Shown here: one piece after another, positions 1 to 12,900 of the stretch | How the letters are laid out: each line of letters opens with the position of its first letter | Numbering within the stretch: position 1 is the stretch's first letter | Position numbers and translations under genes: made by a program | The notes under the pieces: model-generated | Seen by the model: the letters and a program-made list of their open reading frames with translations, nothing else | Told to the model about the DNA's origin: nothing | Databases searched by the model: none | From: Taxawa tesnikishii (nom. ined.) | Taxonomy: Eukaryota; Ascomycota; Dothideomycetes; Dothideales | DNA: 64,000 nucleotides | Direction of reading: 5' to 3' | Assembly: GCA_030247885.1 (NCBI GenBank) | Contig: JAPDRO010000018.1 | Span: 186,001-250,000 of the forward strand

Positions 1-2511
1 GAGCTGCCCAGCTTCAGTCTTGAGACTAGTCATTATAGATGTTGTGGAGTGGCCGGAAAACCATTGCATGTCTTGCCGCAAGATGTTCTTCAGTGACAGG
101 TCTTGTACCTTAGCCACGAAGTGAGCAGATACTAGCCCGAAGGCGGAGCCACTAATGGTGTAGGAGAGAAAAGCCGCGATTGCCAGTAGGAAAAATATGA
201 GGCAGAACAGGTTCGCTCTTCGTAGGAAATTGCTACCCTGAGAGTCCTCGTTGAGTAGTTGGATGAGGTTGCCAAAGACGATTGCTTCGCCCAGGATGAC
301 GCCTCCGCTCACTATCGAGGCGACCAGACCCAGAAAGATCCAAGGAGAGTCAGGCCTGCTCAGCCTGAAGCATCTTCGCAAGATAGTGCGAGTGCTCATT
401 TGCTTGCTTTTGTCCTTGGCAGATGATTTGTCGGAGTCGCTTTTCTCTACCGATGAAGAGGAGCTTCTGGCAAGCGATTCGGCAGAAGCGTACTCAACCG
501 ATATGGTTTTCTCAAGAGTAATCTTTTCCACTTCAGGTGTCGATGCTAAAGTTTGGGCTTCGATCATAGCTTTGTAAGCGCCATCTGCTTCCATAAGATC
601 TTCATGATTGCCTTGCTCTAGCACTTTGCCAGCTCCCATTAACACGATGTTGCCCGCATCGGTCACAGTTGCCAGCCTATGAGCTACCATAACCACTGTA
701 GTACCCCGAGAAGCAGCGCGTCTGACAGCCTCCAGCACCAACATCTCGCTCGCCGAGTCCAATGCGGAAGTAGGCTCATCGAGCAACAGTAAGGAAGGCC
801 GCTTGACGAGTGCTCTGGCAAGGCAGATTCTTTGCTTCTGGCCTCCGGAGAGGTTTACGTAGCCACCTTGACCGATCACAGTATCGATTCCGTCAGGCAG
901 GTGCGCAACGAAATCTAGGTGGGCGTCATCCGCAGCTTGCAAGCATCTTTCCTTGGCCTCCGCGTCCCCAAGTTTATGCTCACCAAGCCCATAGCGGATG
1001 TTGTCGAGGATAGAGCCCGAGAAAATAACCGATTCTTGCTCAACAAGTGAGACCTGCGCTCTAAGGCTCGCAAGATTGAAGTTTTTAATATCTTCGCCGT
1101 TGATAAAGATTTTGCCAGAGGAAACATCGTAGAGGCGTAAAAGAAGGGAGACAAGGGTACTCTTTCCGCACCCACTGGACCCCACGATGGCATTCATAGT
1201 GCCAGCCTTCAGAACCAGGTCCAGCTCGTCAAGGGCGCGTGAAGTGCTTCGCGAAGGGTAGACGAAGGTGGCACTCTTGAAGTGGATGTCCTTTCGGAAG
1301 GCTTCCTCAGGGAGAGGCGCTCCGCATGCCGAGTAGACGTCGATGTGCGTGCTCTCCCGATCGAGCACACTGTATATCGACTCTCCAGCTGCGGCTGCTG
1401 TTGCAAAAGCGCCCAAGAACGGTCCAAATTGTCCGACGACAAATGCTGCGTCCAGGATGAGAAATACAACAGCATATACTGTTCCAGCGCCGTCCAATCC
1501 CGCTTTCCGAGCTAGCCTCGAGCCTTCATAGAACGCCAAAGCGTTAGCTGCATACGCAGTGAAGAAGACAGCTCCCAACATCAATGCGGAAGCCAACGAC
1601 TTGCGCAGTGCGAAGCGGGCAGAGTTACAGAGCAACCGGTAGTGTTCTTGCGTGAGTCTGTTTGACATATTAAACGCCTGGACTACTTTGACCGAGCTAA
1701 TTGCTCCTTCCGCCAAGCGGCCCGCATGCTCTGCAAACTCAGAAGCCTTCTTCGAATACTTCGAAACCCAATGAGATCCGGAAACCACGATAAACGTCAT
1801 GAGTGGAATGACCGCAGCGAATAAAATGCCGGTCAGTCTGGCGTTGAGAATAAACCCCACCACGAATGCAGCCACAAAATAACTGATGGACTGGATGAAT
1901 ATGCCAACCTTCTCCGACGTTCCGATCTGAACAGTCTCAATCTTGTCCGTCAAAAGATTCGTGACATCAGGGTTGTGGATGTCGAAGTATGCTTGATCTA
2001 GTCCTAGAAGGCGCTCAACCAATGCCTCACGCAGGTACCGCGATATGCGCTCTCCAGTCAGACCCCAGGTAATGGTGTATCCGGCCGTGACGGCAAAGTA
2101 ACCCGCGGCGACCCCTAAGAGCTGAGCTATCCGGCTGCGCAACTCGTCTTCTGTCGGAGGAAACGAATCGATGATTTTGCTGAAGATCACACCGATAATG
2201 GGTAGCGGCAGACCTGCTGCTACGGCAAACAAGCACGCAGCGAGTAGCGTTGTTCTGGACTCGGAGTCTTTCAATGGCCGGAAGAGGCTGAAATAGGACG
2301 TCTTGAATGGATTCAGTCCAAGGAGTTGTCGCCAGGCCTTCCGGGAGACAGTGGAGAGTTCGACATGCCAGACTCTCGGCTGCGCGGTATTAAGTGTAGT
2401 AGTTTCGACATCCCTCCCCAGATCCGCCAGGTGAGCAGACTGGTTGTCATGACGTGAATGGGACGTGGGTGTTCGCGGCGCCGTACCGTTCATGGAGGTG
2501 CTTCTGACCAT
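1..2511 (-). CDS. ABC exporter, full-size MDR/ABCB type (3' part outside window)
   Basis: ATP-driven membrane exporter, probably for a siderophore or a toxic metabolite. The frame is open for 837 codons from an ATG at 2511 to the window edge with no intron, so the C-terminal half is missing. Order seen: a soluble N-terminus, a first membrane domain at about residues 80-370, then a nucleotide-binding domain with Walker A GSSGCGKST (about 443), signature LSGGQKQR (about 550), Walker B LLLLDEPTSALDS (about 573) and an H-loop VAHRLA. A charged Ser/Lys-rich linker follows, and the second membrane domain begins near residue 700. This TMD-NBD-TMD order fits a full-length ABCB protein of about 1,250-1,300 residues. 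It diverges from the siderophore NRPS and shares its promoter with the two iron-type GATA sites. ABC exporters near siderophore NRPS genes are known in ascomycetes (for example SitT beside sidD in Aspergillus fumigatus). The substrate is an inference. Confidence 0.9.
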   Translation of the reverse strand, partial: MVRSTSMNGTAPRTPTSHSRHDNQSAHLADLGRDVETTTLNTAQPRVWHVELSTVSRKAWRQLLGLNPFKTSYFSLFRPLKDSESRTTLLAACLFAVAAGLPLPIIGVIFSKIIDSFPPTEDELRSRIAQLLGVAAGYFAVTAGYTITWGLTGERISRYLREALVERLLGLDQAYFDIHNPDVTNLLTDKIETVQIGTSEKVGIFIQSISYFVAAFVVGFILNARLTGILFAAVIPLMTFIVVSGSHWVSKYSKKASEFAEHAGRLAEGAISSVKVVQAFNMSNRLTQEHYRLLCNSARFALRKSLASALMLGAVFFTAYAANALAFYEGSRLARKAGLDGAGTVYAVVFLILDAAFVVGQFGPFLGAFATAAAAGESIYSVLDRESTHIDVYSACGAPLPEEAFRKDIHFKSATFVYPSRSTSRALDELDLVLKAGTMNAIVGSSGCGKSTLVSLLLRLYDVSSGKIFINGEDIKNFNLASLRAQVSLVEQESVIFSGSILDNIRYGLGEHKLGDAEAKERCLQAADDAHLDFVAHLPDGIDTVIGQGGYVNLSGGQKQRICLARALVKRPSLLLLDEPTSALDSASEMLVLEAVRRAASRGTTVVMVAHRLATVTDAGNIVLMGAGKVLEQGNHEDLMEADGAYKAMIEAQTLASTPEVEKITLEKTISVEYASAESLARSSSSSVEKSDSDKSSAKDKSKQMSTRTILRRCFRLSRPDSPWIFLGLVASIVSGGVILGEAIVFGNLIQLLNEDSQGSNFLRRANLFCLIFFLLAIAAFLSYTISGSAFGLVSAHFVAKVQDLSLKNILRQDMQWFSGHSTTSIMTSLKTEAGQL

Positions 2512-3013
2512 CCTGCGAAGTTTCTATGGCTGATAGACAGGATGTGTTGCTTCTGAAGGATATGGATTGCGCGCTTGGATCCGCTGAAACGGACACAGCC
2601 TACTTTCCAGGAGCCGGTCAAGGGATGGACTAGCAGAAAGCAGTCAAGCCGAGAAAAGTCCCTTGAAATGTTAGTAACGCTGTTTCCCGTCGGCCATGGA
2701 GTTTCCGTGGGGTTGGAACAACGGTCTCCAATAATAAAGACTGTGTCGAGAGACAAGGTACGAAGTGTCAGAAGACCATGGCCCGACGAGAAGGGAGGGT
2801 TCCGAAGTCTTGGACCCACAACCAGACAGAGTTCTCCATGGCAGAAGCTTCGGCAACATCGTTTCAAAACAACGCCGGCTAGCAACTCTCACAAATATGA
2901 TGGTTGGGAGCATATGACGACGGGTGCAGACAGAGATCAGCGCCTATAATTCCATGTGTGCCAGGGTGCGCGAGACGGTCTCCTGGCTCCACGCCGTCCC
3001 GTCTTTGCGGGGT

Positions 3014-3023
3014 TTATCTGATC
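3014..3023 (-). promoter_or_regulatory. SreA/Sre1-type iron GATA site 1
   Basis: On the minus strand this reads GATCAGATAA, an exact match to the (G/A)ATC(T/A)GATAA element bound by the iron-sensing repressors SreA (Aspergillus) and Sre1 (Histoplasma). It lies about 500 bases upstream of the ABC exporter start and about 960 upstream of the NRPS start. Confidence 0.7.
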
Positions 3024-3144
3024 CGCTCGAGGCCCACATGAACGAGGCGCGAAACTGACGGACGAATGTGGCAACGTGCCTTGGCCTGCACATCAGCAGT
3101 GGAGCAAAAGCACGGAACTGCAGTGTGAACTTGATGACCTGAGA

Positions 3145-3154
3145 TTATCTGATC
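3145..3154 (-). promoter_or_regulatory. SreA/Sre1-type iron GATA site 2
   Basis: A second exact GATCAGATAA in the same orientation, 131 bases from the first. Two identical ten-base matches in one promoter are unlikely by chance, and paired sites are usual in siderophore promoters. Confidence 0.7.
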
Positions 3155-3983
3155 AATAGATTAAATAAGATCAGCGTTGTACGGACGCACCACTGCAGCC
3201 AACACCTTGGCATGAAAAGATTGTTCAACCAATAGTTGTACACAGACGTGGTCACAGGTGAGTGGACCAGGCGCGGTGAGAATGTTGACGGCCGACACGC
3301 CGATATCGGGCTGTAACAAAATGACGCTGTTTGCGTCTAATCGGATCCGCCCGTCGGAACGGCATTGTAATAAATCAACGAAAGAGGACGCACGACAAGC
3401 GAGCGGCAAGTTACATGTATCGGACTGGCCATTTGGTCCTCGGGAGTCCACGATTGCGCTGTTGTGTGGACTCTGAGGCTGTTGGAAACCAATACGAGCA
3501 TCAGTCTGGGCGTGTGTGAGAGGATACAACCGTTGGACGGGATGAGGACTGTCAACTGTAGGATGAAGTGGGCTGGAAGGGGGTGTGGTGTCCGTAGCCA
3601 TAGATGTGTCCGTAACACATACGGAAGTGGCTTCGGTAAACTTCGGCTAAGCCTGTGTTAGCGTGATGACATCTTGTGGATGCAAACAAGCACTGGCCCC
3701 AGTCCAACGGTGTCTTTTGCAGACGCGATGGAGGGTCTGGTCAGGCCAAGGTGTGTACTCGTGCCACACTCGTTAGGCGTCAAGAGTGAAGTACGCGTTG
3801 GCGTCTGCAGAGGTCCAGCTGCGGCGACGGACAGCATGTCCAACAGACGCATCCGAGCCCGCATCGACCCCCTTGAGACGGAAGTGCCATCACGCTGTAA
3901 TATCTTCGCCTAGCCTCTACCAAGCGAGTGCTTTGTCTACACATCCACACCACTCTTTCTGTACAGCATCCGAGGATTCCGAC

Positions 3984-6900
3984 ATGTCCCCTTCAAGAAT
4001 CTCATCTGCGGATTCCGAAATGGCCATTGACGAACGTCTATCTATCGTCAACCCCTGTCCGACGCGTCTGGACGGCCCTGAACTGTTACACGATCTCGTG
4101 TCTGGTCCGGAAGTTAAAGCTGATGCTCTCGATTACTTAGATGCTGATGGCCAGCGGAGCCGTTATACATATGCTGCTTTGCATCGCCGCTCAGCCAGGC
4201 TAGCTCATCATCTACGAAGACTTCCAGGCTCGAAAACATCAAAACAACGCATTGTTCCGCTCTTGATCCCCCAGTGCCCAGCGTTATATATCTCTCAGCT
4301 TGCCATCCTGAAATCGGGGGCAGCATTCTGTCCACTGAACCTGGATGTGCCGGAGGAGCGTCTGAGATTTATCCTCCAGGATGTCCAGGCCCAGGTTGTC
4401 ATCACAACTTCGGACTTGCAGGAAAAGTTCTCGGCTTGTGAGGACATTCGCGTTGTGATTGTAGATGAAAGAGACGCTTTAGGCGGTGCGGAGGATTCTA
4501 TGGATGAACTTGAGTAAGCCGTTCCTTCCCAATCAGTCCGAACGAACAAGAGCCCTTGCTGACAGGTTGTAGTCTTACCGACGATCAGGCACCGAAGCCA
4601 GAAGATCTGGCGTACGTAATGTATACATCTGGCAGTACTGGCCTTCCAAAGGCAGTTTCTTTACCTCATTCCGCTGTCACTCAAGCTCTACTGGGTCATG
4701 ACCGGCACATACCCCAATTTTCCCGCTTTCTGCAGTTTGCGAGCCCAACGTTCGATGTCAGCGTTTTCGAGATCTTCTTCCCTCTGTTTCGCGGAAAGAT
4801 CCTTGTGGCCTGCGACCGCAAGCGCCTTCTTAGCGATCTTCCCGGCACTATCACGGAATTGGACGTCGATGCTGCTGAGCTGACGCCGTCAGTTGCGGCC
4901 AGCCTCGTTAGGAGGCGAGAGAACGTCCCTTCTCTCAAAGTCCTTCTCACCATTGGCGAGATGCTAAACGCTCCGGTGGTCAAAGAGTTCGGAGGTTCGG
5001 TGGATCGACCTGCCATGTTGTACGGAATGTACGGGCCCACTGAAGCAGCAATCCATTGCACCATACAGCCTGCATTCGACTCCGATCTCCCTAACGGCAC
5101 CATAGGCATTCCTCTCGACACGGTGTCCTGTTATATTGTAAAGCCTGCTGCTTCTGCGGATGAGGCCGGCGAAATCGAGGTACTACCACGAGGAGAAGCT
5201 GGTGAGCTTGTTGTTGGCGGCCACCAGCTTGCCGATGGGTACTTGAACAGGGAGGAACAGACGAAAGCAGTTTTCATCTCTCATCCTAAGTACGGACCCT
5301 TATACAGGACCGGTGACCGTGCCAAACTCCGCTCGGATGGGTTGATGGAGTGCTTAGGCAGGATATCGAGCGGTCAGGTCAAGCTCCGTGGTCAGCGCAT
5401 AGAGCTGGGTGAGATTGAGCAGGCCGCTTCGAAGACTCCGGGTTGCCACGCTGTCGTGGCCAGTGTCATATCTGGCCTTCTGGTTTTGTTCTGTGTTGTG
5501 ACATCACGAGACATCACGGTCAACAGAGTGAAACACGTCTGCCGCAAATGGCTCCCTAGCTTTATGGTTCCGAGCGACGTGGTATTACTTGACGACTTCC
5601 CATATTTGCCCTCTGGTAAGGTGGATAAAAAGAAGCTTGAGAGGGACTATACGGACAACATGGATGAGGGGCTTGCCAGTGAGGAAACTCTTTCAGAACA
5701 GTCGCAGTAAGTCATCTCTCTTTGCGGCACCTTGAAAAAACATATCTGATTTGATTACAGGAAATTGTTAGCGGCACTCCGCGACGTACTGCAAGTCAAG
5801 GTACAACCCAGCACAAACTTCGCCACCGCTGGGCTCGACTCTCTCCGAGCCATTCAGTTGGCCTCGGAGTTGAGAAAACAGCAGTTGGCAGAGGTAGGCG
5901 CTCTTGAGTTGCTGGAGACAGAAACTTTGCAAGATCTTGAGAGTCTCATTCGGCTACGGCAGACGAATGAAAAATCCTCGCAATCAGGCCTTGTTCTGCA
6001 GAAGCTCTGCGACACGATCATGAGCTCGGTATTGCAAGAACCTTACATCGCACAAAGACAAGACGACATCGACCATGTCCTCCCTTGCACGCCTGTACAG
6101 GATGCAATGCTCTTCGAGACCTTCCGGACCCCACAAGCATATTGCAACTGGATCACGCTATCGTTCCCCGCAAATTTCAACGGGACAGATGTGCAAAAGC
6201 TGTTCCGAGATGTTGCAAAGAAACATGCACTCCTACGCACCGGGTTTTGCAACGCTGATTCGTCAACCAGTGCTTATGCGCAAATCATCTGGAAAGATCT
6301 TACGAACACACAGGTTTTCGAGGCGAAGGAGCTCAACTATTCTTTCTCGCTACAAGAACTCCACGAGTTGCTCCATCCCCTCCGTGTACAGTACCGACAC
6401 ACCGAGCAGGCTACAGAGGTGTTGCTGCAATTGCACCACGCACTCTACGATCAGTGGTCTCTCGAGATCTTGGTGGAGGACCTCAATTCACTGGCACGCA
6501 AGGAGCGCTCCACTGAACGTCCCCAGTTCCGCAATGTAGTCGAATACTATACTCAGCTAGGTCAACTCAGCGAGACGCATCCACCGTCACTCGAGTTCTG
6601 GGAGGACTACATGTCCGGAGCAAGTTCAAGCCGCCTACCCAACCTCACCGGCGTTGAGACACCTCCTGGCCCGCTCGCAATCACTCATCGCACGATGGAA
6701 CTTGACATGCGAACCCTCAATCAATGCGCACAGAGCATTGGCTGCAGCCCTCATGTATTGTTCCAGAGTACATTTGCCTACCTGATCAGCCTTTATAACG
6801 GCACAGATGACGTTACGTTTGGCACCGTGTACTCGGGAAGGACGTCACCCATTGCAGGTATCGAGGACATTATAGGCCCTATTCTTGCAACCCTTCCTTC

Positions 6901-9900
6901 CAGGGCGAACGTTTCCGAGACGAGAACCTTTAAAGACTTGGCCCGACTGCTGCATAACCGGAACCGAGGCGCCATGAAGCACGTCACCGTACCTTTGGCT
7001 GATGTCAAAAGGGCATGCGGATTATCGCCGGTTGATGTTCTTTTCGACAGCATATTCGTCTGGCAAGAGACATCGCGAACCCAGCACGCAGGCGAAACCC
7101 CAATCAAGCTTCTGGAAACGGGTGACTTTCTGGAGTTCAATCTGACCCTTGAAGTCGAGCCTCTCGAAAATTCAGCCCAGGCCAAGGCGACGTTCCAACC
7201 AAGTGTCATTCCACACGAGCAGGTTGACCTACTACTGGCACAAGTCGAACACATCGTCAAGCTTGTTGTGCGAAACCCTGACTGCCCGACCAAGGATCTG
7301 TGCGCGTGTCTTCCCCTCCACAGTTATCCATGGCAAACACACGCCCGGTTTACTACCCATTTGGAACCAGTCTTGCAGGTCTGATACAGAGACACGCAGA
7401 AGAGCGGCCCGACAGCCCTGCCATCGCATTCGCTCGCCATCTTGACGACATTGAAGGCGATATCCAACTGATGACATACAAAGAACTCAATGAGCGCGCG
7501 AACAAGCTTGCGAACCACATCCTCTCAAGCGGTGTGAAACCAGACGATCTAGTATGCATATGTATGGAAAAGTCAATGGACCTCTATATCAGCATCCTCG
7601 CAACAGTCAAGTCCGGCGCAGCCTATTTGCCCTTGGTACCCGAAACGCCCGAAGGCAGAATAAGACAAATCCTTAACGACGGTCACGTAAAGCTGTGCCT
7701 CGGTGATGCCAGATCATCTCAGACACTGAGCAAGCTTGGTTCATGGCATGTGATCGACGTGCCGTCAGCCGACCTATCTGCCTTTTCAAGCAACATACCC
7801 GAGGTGGGCTTCCAGCCATCAGATCTGTTATATGCGGTTTACACGAGCGGCACAACAGGTACTCCCAAGGGAGTGATGGTTACTCAAGAAAATCTTCTGA
7901 GTAACCTCGTTGTTCTGGAGAAAATATATCCTGTGCCTGCCGGATCTCGCTTGCTACAAGCATGCAATCAAGCTTTCGATGTCAGTGTTTTCGAGATCTT
8001 CTTCTCGTGGTACAAAGGTATATGCCTTTGCTCCGCGACGAAAGACGTCTTGTTCCGAGATTTAGAGCAAGCCATTCGCCAGATGCAGATTACGCACTTG
8101 TCCCTCACTTCAACAGTCGCTGCTCTTGTGGACCCCGTCAATGTGCCCAATGTCAAGTTCCTTGTTACTGCAGGAGAGCCCGTTACACAACACGTTCATC
8201 AAGCCTGGGCCGGAAAAGGTTTCTACAACGGCTACGGACCCTCAGAAACGACCAACATATGTACAGTGAATCCCGCTGTCCAATCTCATCACTTGACCAG
8301 CAACGTCGGCCCACCATTCGAAAACACGTCTGTTTTCGTACTATCTGCGTCCACAGACTTTGACCTCGTCCCAATCGGTGGCCTTGGTGAGCTTTGCTTT
8401 GGCGGACAGCAGGTTTTCCGTGGCTACCAAGGCATGTCGGAACTCACGCAAAGCAAGATTATCGAACATCCTGAGTACGGTCGTATCTACCGAAGCGGAG
8501 ACCTTGGACGATTGCTACACAGCGGGTCCATTGTTATCGAGGGTCGCATTGATGACCAGCGCAAACTCCGTGGCCAACGTATCGAGCTTGGAGAGATTGC
8601 GAGCTTACTACTCAAATGTTCGGATGTCAACGACTGTACGATACAGATTCTGGAAAGATCTGGATTCGAAGAAACCCTTGTTGCTTTTTGGAAGCCAGCA
8701 AATCAACCAACTACAGATTATAAAATTGTTGATCTTGACGAACGGAGCAGTAAGACTATTCAGCATCTGTTCGAAGAGCTTGCCAACCAACTGCCTGCGT
8801 ACATGCTACCGAGTGCGCTGATTCCAATCACAGCGATCCCCAGAACGTCGCAGGGCAAGATCGATAGAAGACGGTTAGCCGCCGACTTTGCCGGAATGGA
8901 TGCAGAGCGCCTGGACTCTTATTCTCAAGGACAGGGCCAAGAACAAGATGCTGGAGAACTATCTGAATCGGAGCAAAGACTGGCTGGCGCGCTCGCGGAG
9001 ACGCTGAAAGCTCCGGTATCATCTATTCGGCGCGGAACATCCTTTTTCAGTCTCGGGCTGGACTCAGTGTCAGCAATCCGCTTTTCCAGAATGATCAAGC
9101 TAGAGACTGGATGCCAAGTTGATGTATCTGTCATCCTGAAGAGTCCTACCATAGCTCGCTTGGCTGCTTTCATTGCGAGAGTACAGAGGCCTTCTGAGCA
9201 CTCGCGGGCAGAAAACATTCATGGCCTGAAGCAGTTTCTACCAAATGGTGTCAGATCTGCCATTATTGATGAGTTTGCTACTCATGGCAAGAAAGTAGCG
9301 TCCATCCTCCCATGTACACCCTTGCAGGAAGCTATGCTGTCTGCAACTTCGAGCGGAACATCATTGGCGTACCTGAACAAGACATGCTTCAAGATCAATG
9401 GCAATGTTGTTCGTTTGCGGCAATGTTGGTTGGAGATGGTCAAGAGGCATGGTATCTTGAGGACAGCTTTTGCCCCCACCGACGATGCGAAGCATCCATT
9501 TGTGCAAGTCGTTCTTGATCGCTTTGAGCTACCATGGCATTCATCCACAAGACAATTACACACGCTAGATGCGGAGTATGAACCACCCTACAGCCTTGCA
9601 CTCCGACCATCTGAAGGGATTACCCACTTGGAGCTCACCATGCATCACGCGTTGTACGATGCAAATGCCATGTCAAATCTTTTGCGAGAGATTGAGGATT
9701 TTTATGGCGGTGCACGTCTTCTTACACCAGTCTCTTTCGAGCCATTCCTTGAGCATATGCTTGCCTCCAACATCGAAGAAGCAAGCTACTTCTTCAACGA
9801 ACACCTGCGTGGCTACACTCCTAAGCCGTTACTCAGCGAGAAGCAAAGTGCCGCAGCTGGGAACGATGTTTCGGGCGGGTTTGGTGTGGTTCGCAAAGAT

Positions 9901-12900
9901 TTGTCCGTAAGTCGGTCGGACATCGACACGTATTTAAGACGGCAATCAGCATCCATGTTGGCGTTGTGCCAGGCAGCCTGGGCAAAGGTTATCTCACTGT
10001 GCCAAGGCTTTTCAGATGTCTGTATTGGTAACGTGGTCAGCGGACGCAGTGTGCCAGTCGAGAACATCGAAAACTTGGTTGCGCCATGTTTCAACACTAT
10101 CCCAGTCCGTGTGGACTTGCTGAAATGCCAAAACAATCTAGGATTGATCAAAGCGTTGCAACGAAGCAATGCACAAGCTTTGCCGTACCAGCTGACGCCC
10201 TTGCGGCGTATCCAGAGGAGGCGTCTCCCTGGGCCATCGCCTTTTCGAGTCTCTTGTACTCCTACAACAGCCGCAACGCTCTCTAAACTCGTCTATCTGG
10301 TCTCTGGAGTCTGAGGCTGGCGAAATGAATGTACGCTACGTTGTATGCTCTGATCAATCAATCGGCTGACCAAATGCAGTTCCCTCTGATCTGTGAGATC
10401 AATCCTTCCGAAGACACCATTTCCTTTTCTTTGCATTTCGATCGGTCAGTATTCCATGAAGCGTACCGTTCTGAGTTGGCGCTCATCCTTTCTAGGGCAT
10501 TGTTTGCGTCCCAGGATATCATCGTGGCAGTTGTTGATGCCTTTGAAGCTGCATTTTTTCTTGCTTAAGATACCCCTCTAGCGATGCTTCTGATTTTGTT
10601 GATTTTGCAAAAGACCGACTTGCCAATCGCCTCAGACCGGATGAGCTCTATATGGAGGAGGCCGTAGCGGCGATTTACAAACGTCAGGACAACGCCGCCG
10701 ACCAGACTTGGTCTCCGGTAGAACTCGAAATTAGGGACGCATTTTCAGCGCTCTCTGGTGCAAAGCGTGCCAGCATTGCGCGGAACACCACTATTTACAG
10801 AATTGGATTGGACAGCATCAGCGCGATTCAAGTTGCTGGTCGGTTACGAAAGAAGGGATTCGATCTCGATGCGAGTGATGTACTGGAGAACCCTACGTGC
10901 TCCGGATTAGCATCAGTTGCACAGAGTCGGATGCAGACCCCAGAGAAGAACACTCCTGCGTTCGACTTCGAGGCATTCGACCATCAGCACCGTGCCCAGA
11001 TATGTTCGAGCTTCAACATCAAGGGAAGTAACATTGAGGCGATTCGTCCCTCCACACAGATGCAAGCCGGAATGATCAGCCAGTTCCTGCAATCACAAGG
11101 AGACCAATATTTCAACCACATCTTTTACAAGCTTGACGCCGGAATAACCGCCGAACAGCTGCGGCATGCTTGGCTCTCAACCGCCAGGAACCACGAGATG
11201 CTACGTACTGGATTCACCCATCTTGAAGACGTCAAACATCCTTATGCAATGGTTACGTACAAACCCTCTGCTGTTCATCCAAGCTGGTTCGAAATTACTC
11301 AGATCACCAAAGAAGCCGCGCACTTGTCGGATCTGCAAGAAAGTGCCATGAATGATGTACTGGAGAGTCTGCATCGGCCAGTTTGGCGCTTCAGAGTAGT
11401 AGAGTCAGAAGAGGAGCGTTGCATGCAGTTCTCAGCCCATCATGCCATATATGATGCAGAGACCCTCCGGATGATTCTTCACGATCTTTACGCTGCTTTG
11501 AGATCGGAACCAATTAGTAGGCGCTCCGCCATTGATGGTGCCTTGAGCTATGTCTTAAGCAACAGTTCGGATAGAAGAGAAGCACAGGAGGATTTCTGGA
11601 CCGAGCAACTGAAGAGCGCTTCTGTCACACGCTTCCCCAACTTGAATCCAGTTCGAGTAACGGACCGCCGCAACCTCACGGCTGACAGAACATGCGAATT
11701 ACATCTCAGTCAATTTCAGAAACACTGCCGAGAAGCCGGTGTTTCCGTGCAAGCGGCCGGACAAGCGGCTTGGGCCCAAATCCTCGCAGCCTATACGGGA
11801 GAACCCTTGGTGACTTTTGGGGTGGTGTTTTCCGGGCGGAGCGTATCAGAAACCTCAGCGGCTCCATTCCCATGCATCACTACCGTACCGCTCTCGTGCA
11901 ACACGGCGGAGCAGAGTACGAAGCTACTTCACAAACTGATGTCGTCTAACGCGAAGATCCTCAAACATCAGTTCACGCCTTTGACAGACATACAACGGTA
12001 TGCTGGCTTCCCGAATGAAGCCCTCTTTGACACTTTGTTCGCGTATCAGAAGCCGGTCGGCAGCTATCCGTCGGAACAGCCGTTCAAAATAATTCATGAG
12101 CAGGCGACGGTCGATTGTGCTGTTTCAATAGAACTTGAACACCTTCCGATGGACAGATTGGGTCTTAGGTTAACCTTCAACACTGCCTTGCTTCCTGAAG
12201 GCCAAGCCAATACCCTTCTGGTGCAAATGGAATCGCTTTTGATGGAAATGATACTTCCTGACGCCGGATACAAAACCCAGTCTGAAAACTTTTCGCTCGT
12301 CCCTGCGAAAGAGCCGGAACTGCCTACCGAAGTACAGCTTCTCCACCAGCTTGTTGAGACTATTGCACAACGCCATCCAGACCGCGTCGCTCTGCAATTC
12401 GTGAGCGCTCTGCAAGGGACTGAGATAACTAGCCGAAACTGGACATACAAGCAGCTCAACGAAGAAGGCAATCGTGTTGCCCATCTGTTGCAGGATTACG
12501 GCACCAAGCCTGGTGATACGATAGCCATATGCCTGGACAAATGCCCCGAAGCGTCTTTCGCGTTTCTGGGAATCCTCAAAGCAGGGTGCGCATTTCTCGC
12601 CATCGACCCCGCTGCGCCGGTGGCTCGTAAAGCCTTCATCCTGCAAGACTCAAAATCACGAATGTTGTTGAGCAGCGGAGCGATTATCGAAGACCTGGCC
12701 GCCCATGCACAGGTCGGGATGGTTGACCTTCCCGGAGGGACCCTCGGCAAGCTTCCATCGACGCCTGTCCCGGACTTGGACATCAGCCCTGCCAGCGTGA
12801 GCTACGTGCTTTACACATCTGGTACCACGGGAACGCCGAAGGGTTGTGAGCTGACACACGACAATGCTGTTCAAGCACTCTTAGCCTTCCAACGGTTGTT

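Larger units (their letters stand above)
2512..3983. promoter_or_regulatory. Divergent promoter between ABC exporter and siderophore NRPS
   Basis: A 1.47-kb gap between two start codons that point away from each other. Small open frames occur here, but none has protein-like composition or a splice partner. Two perfect copies of the fungal iron-repressor GATA consensus and two CCAAT boxes (3229-3233 and 3489-3493) lie inside it. CCAAT boxes are the binding core of the HapB/C/E complex, which works with HapX in iron starvation. That both genes respond to iron is an inference from these sites. Confidence 0.7.

Noticed and set aside
2575-3661. Several 60-146-codon frames in the siderophore promoter
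   Set aside because: They overlap on both strands, lack domains, and the stretch carries regulatory motifs; treated as non-coding.
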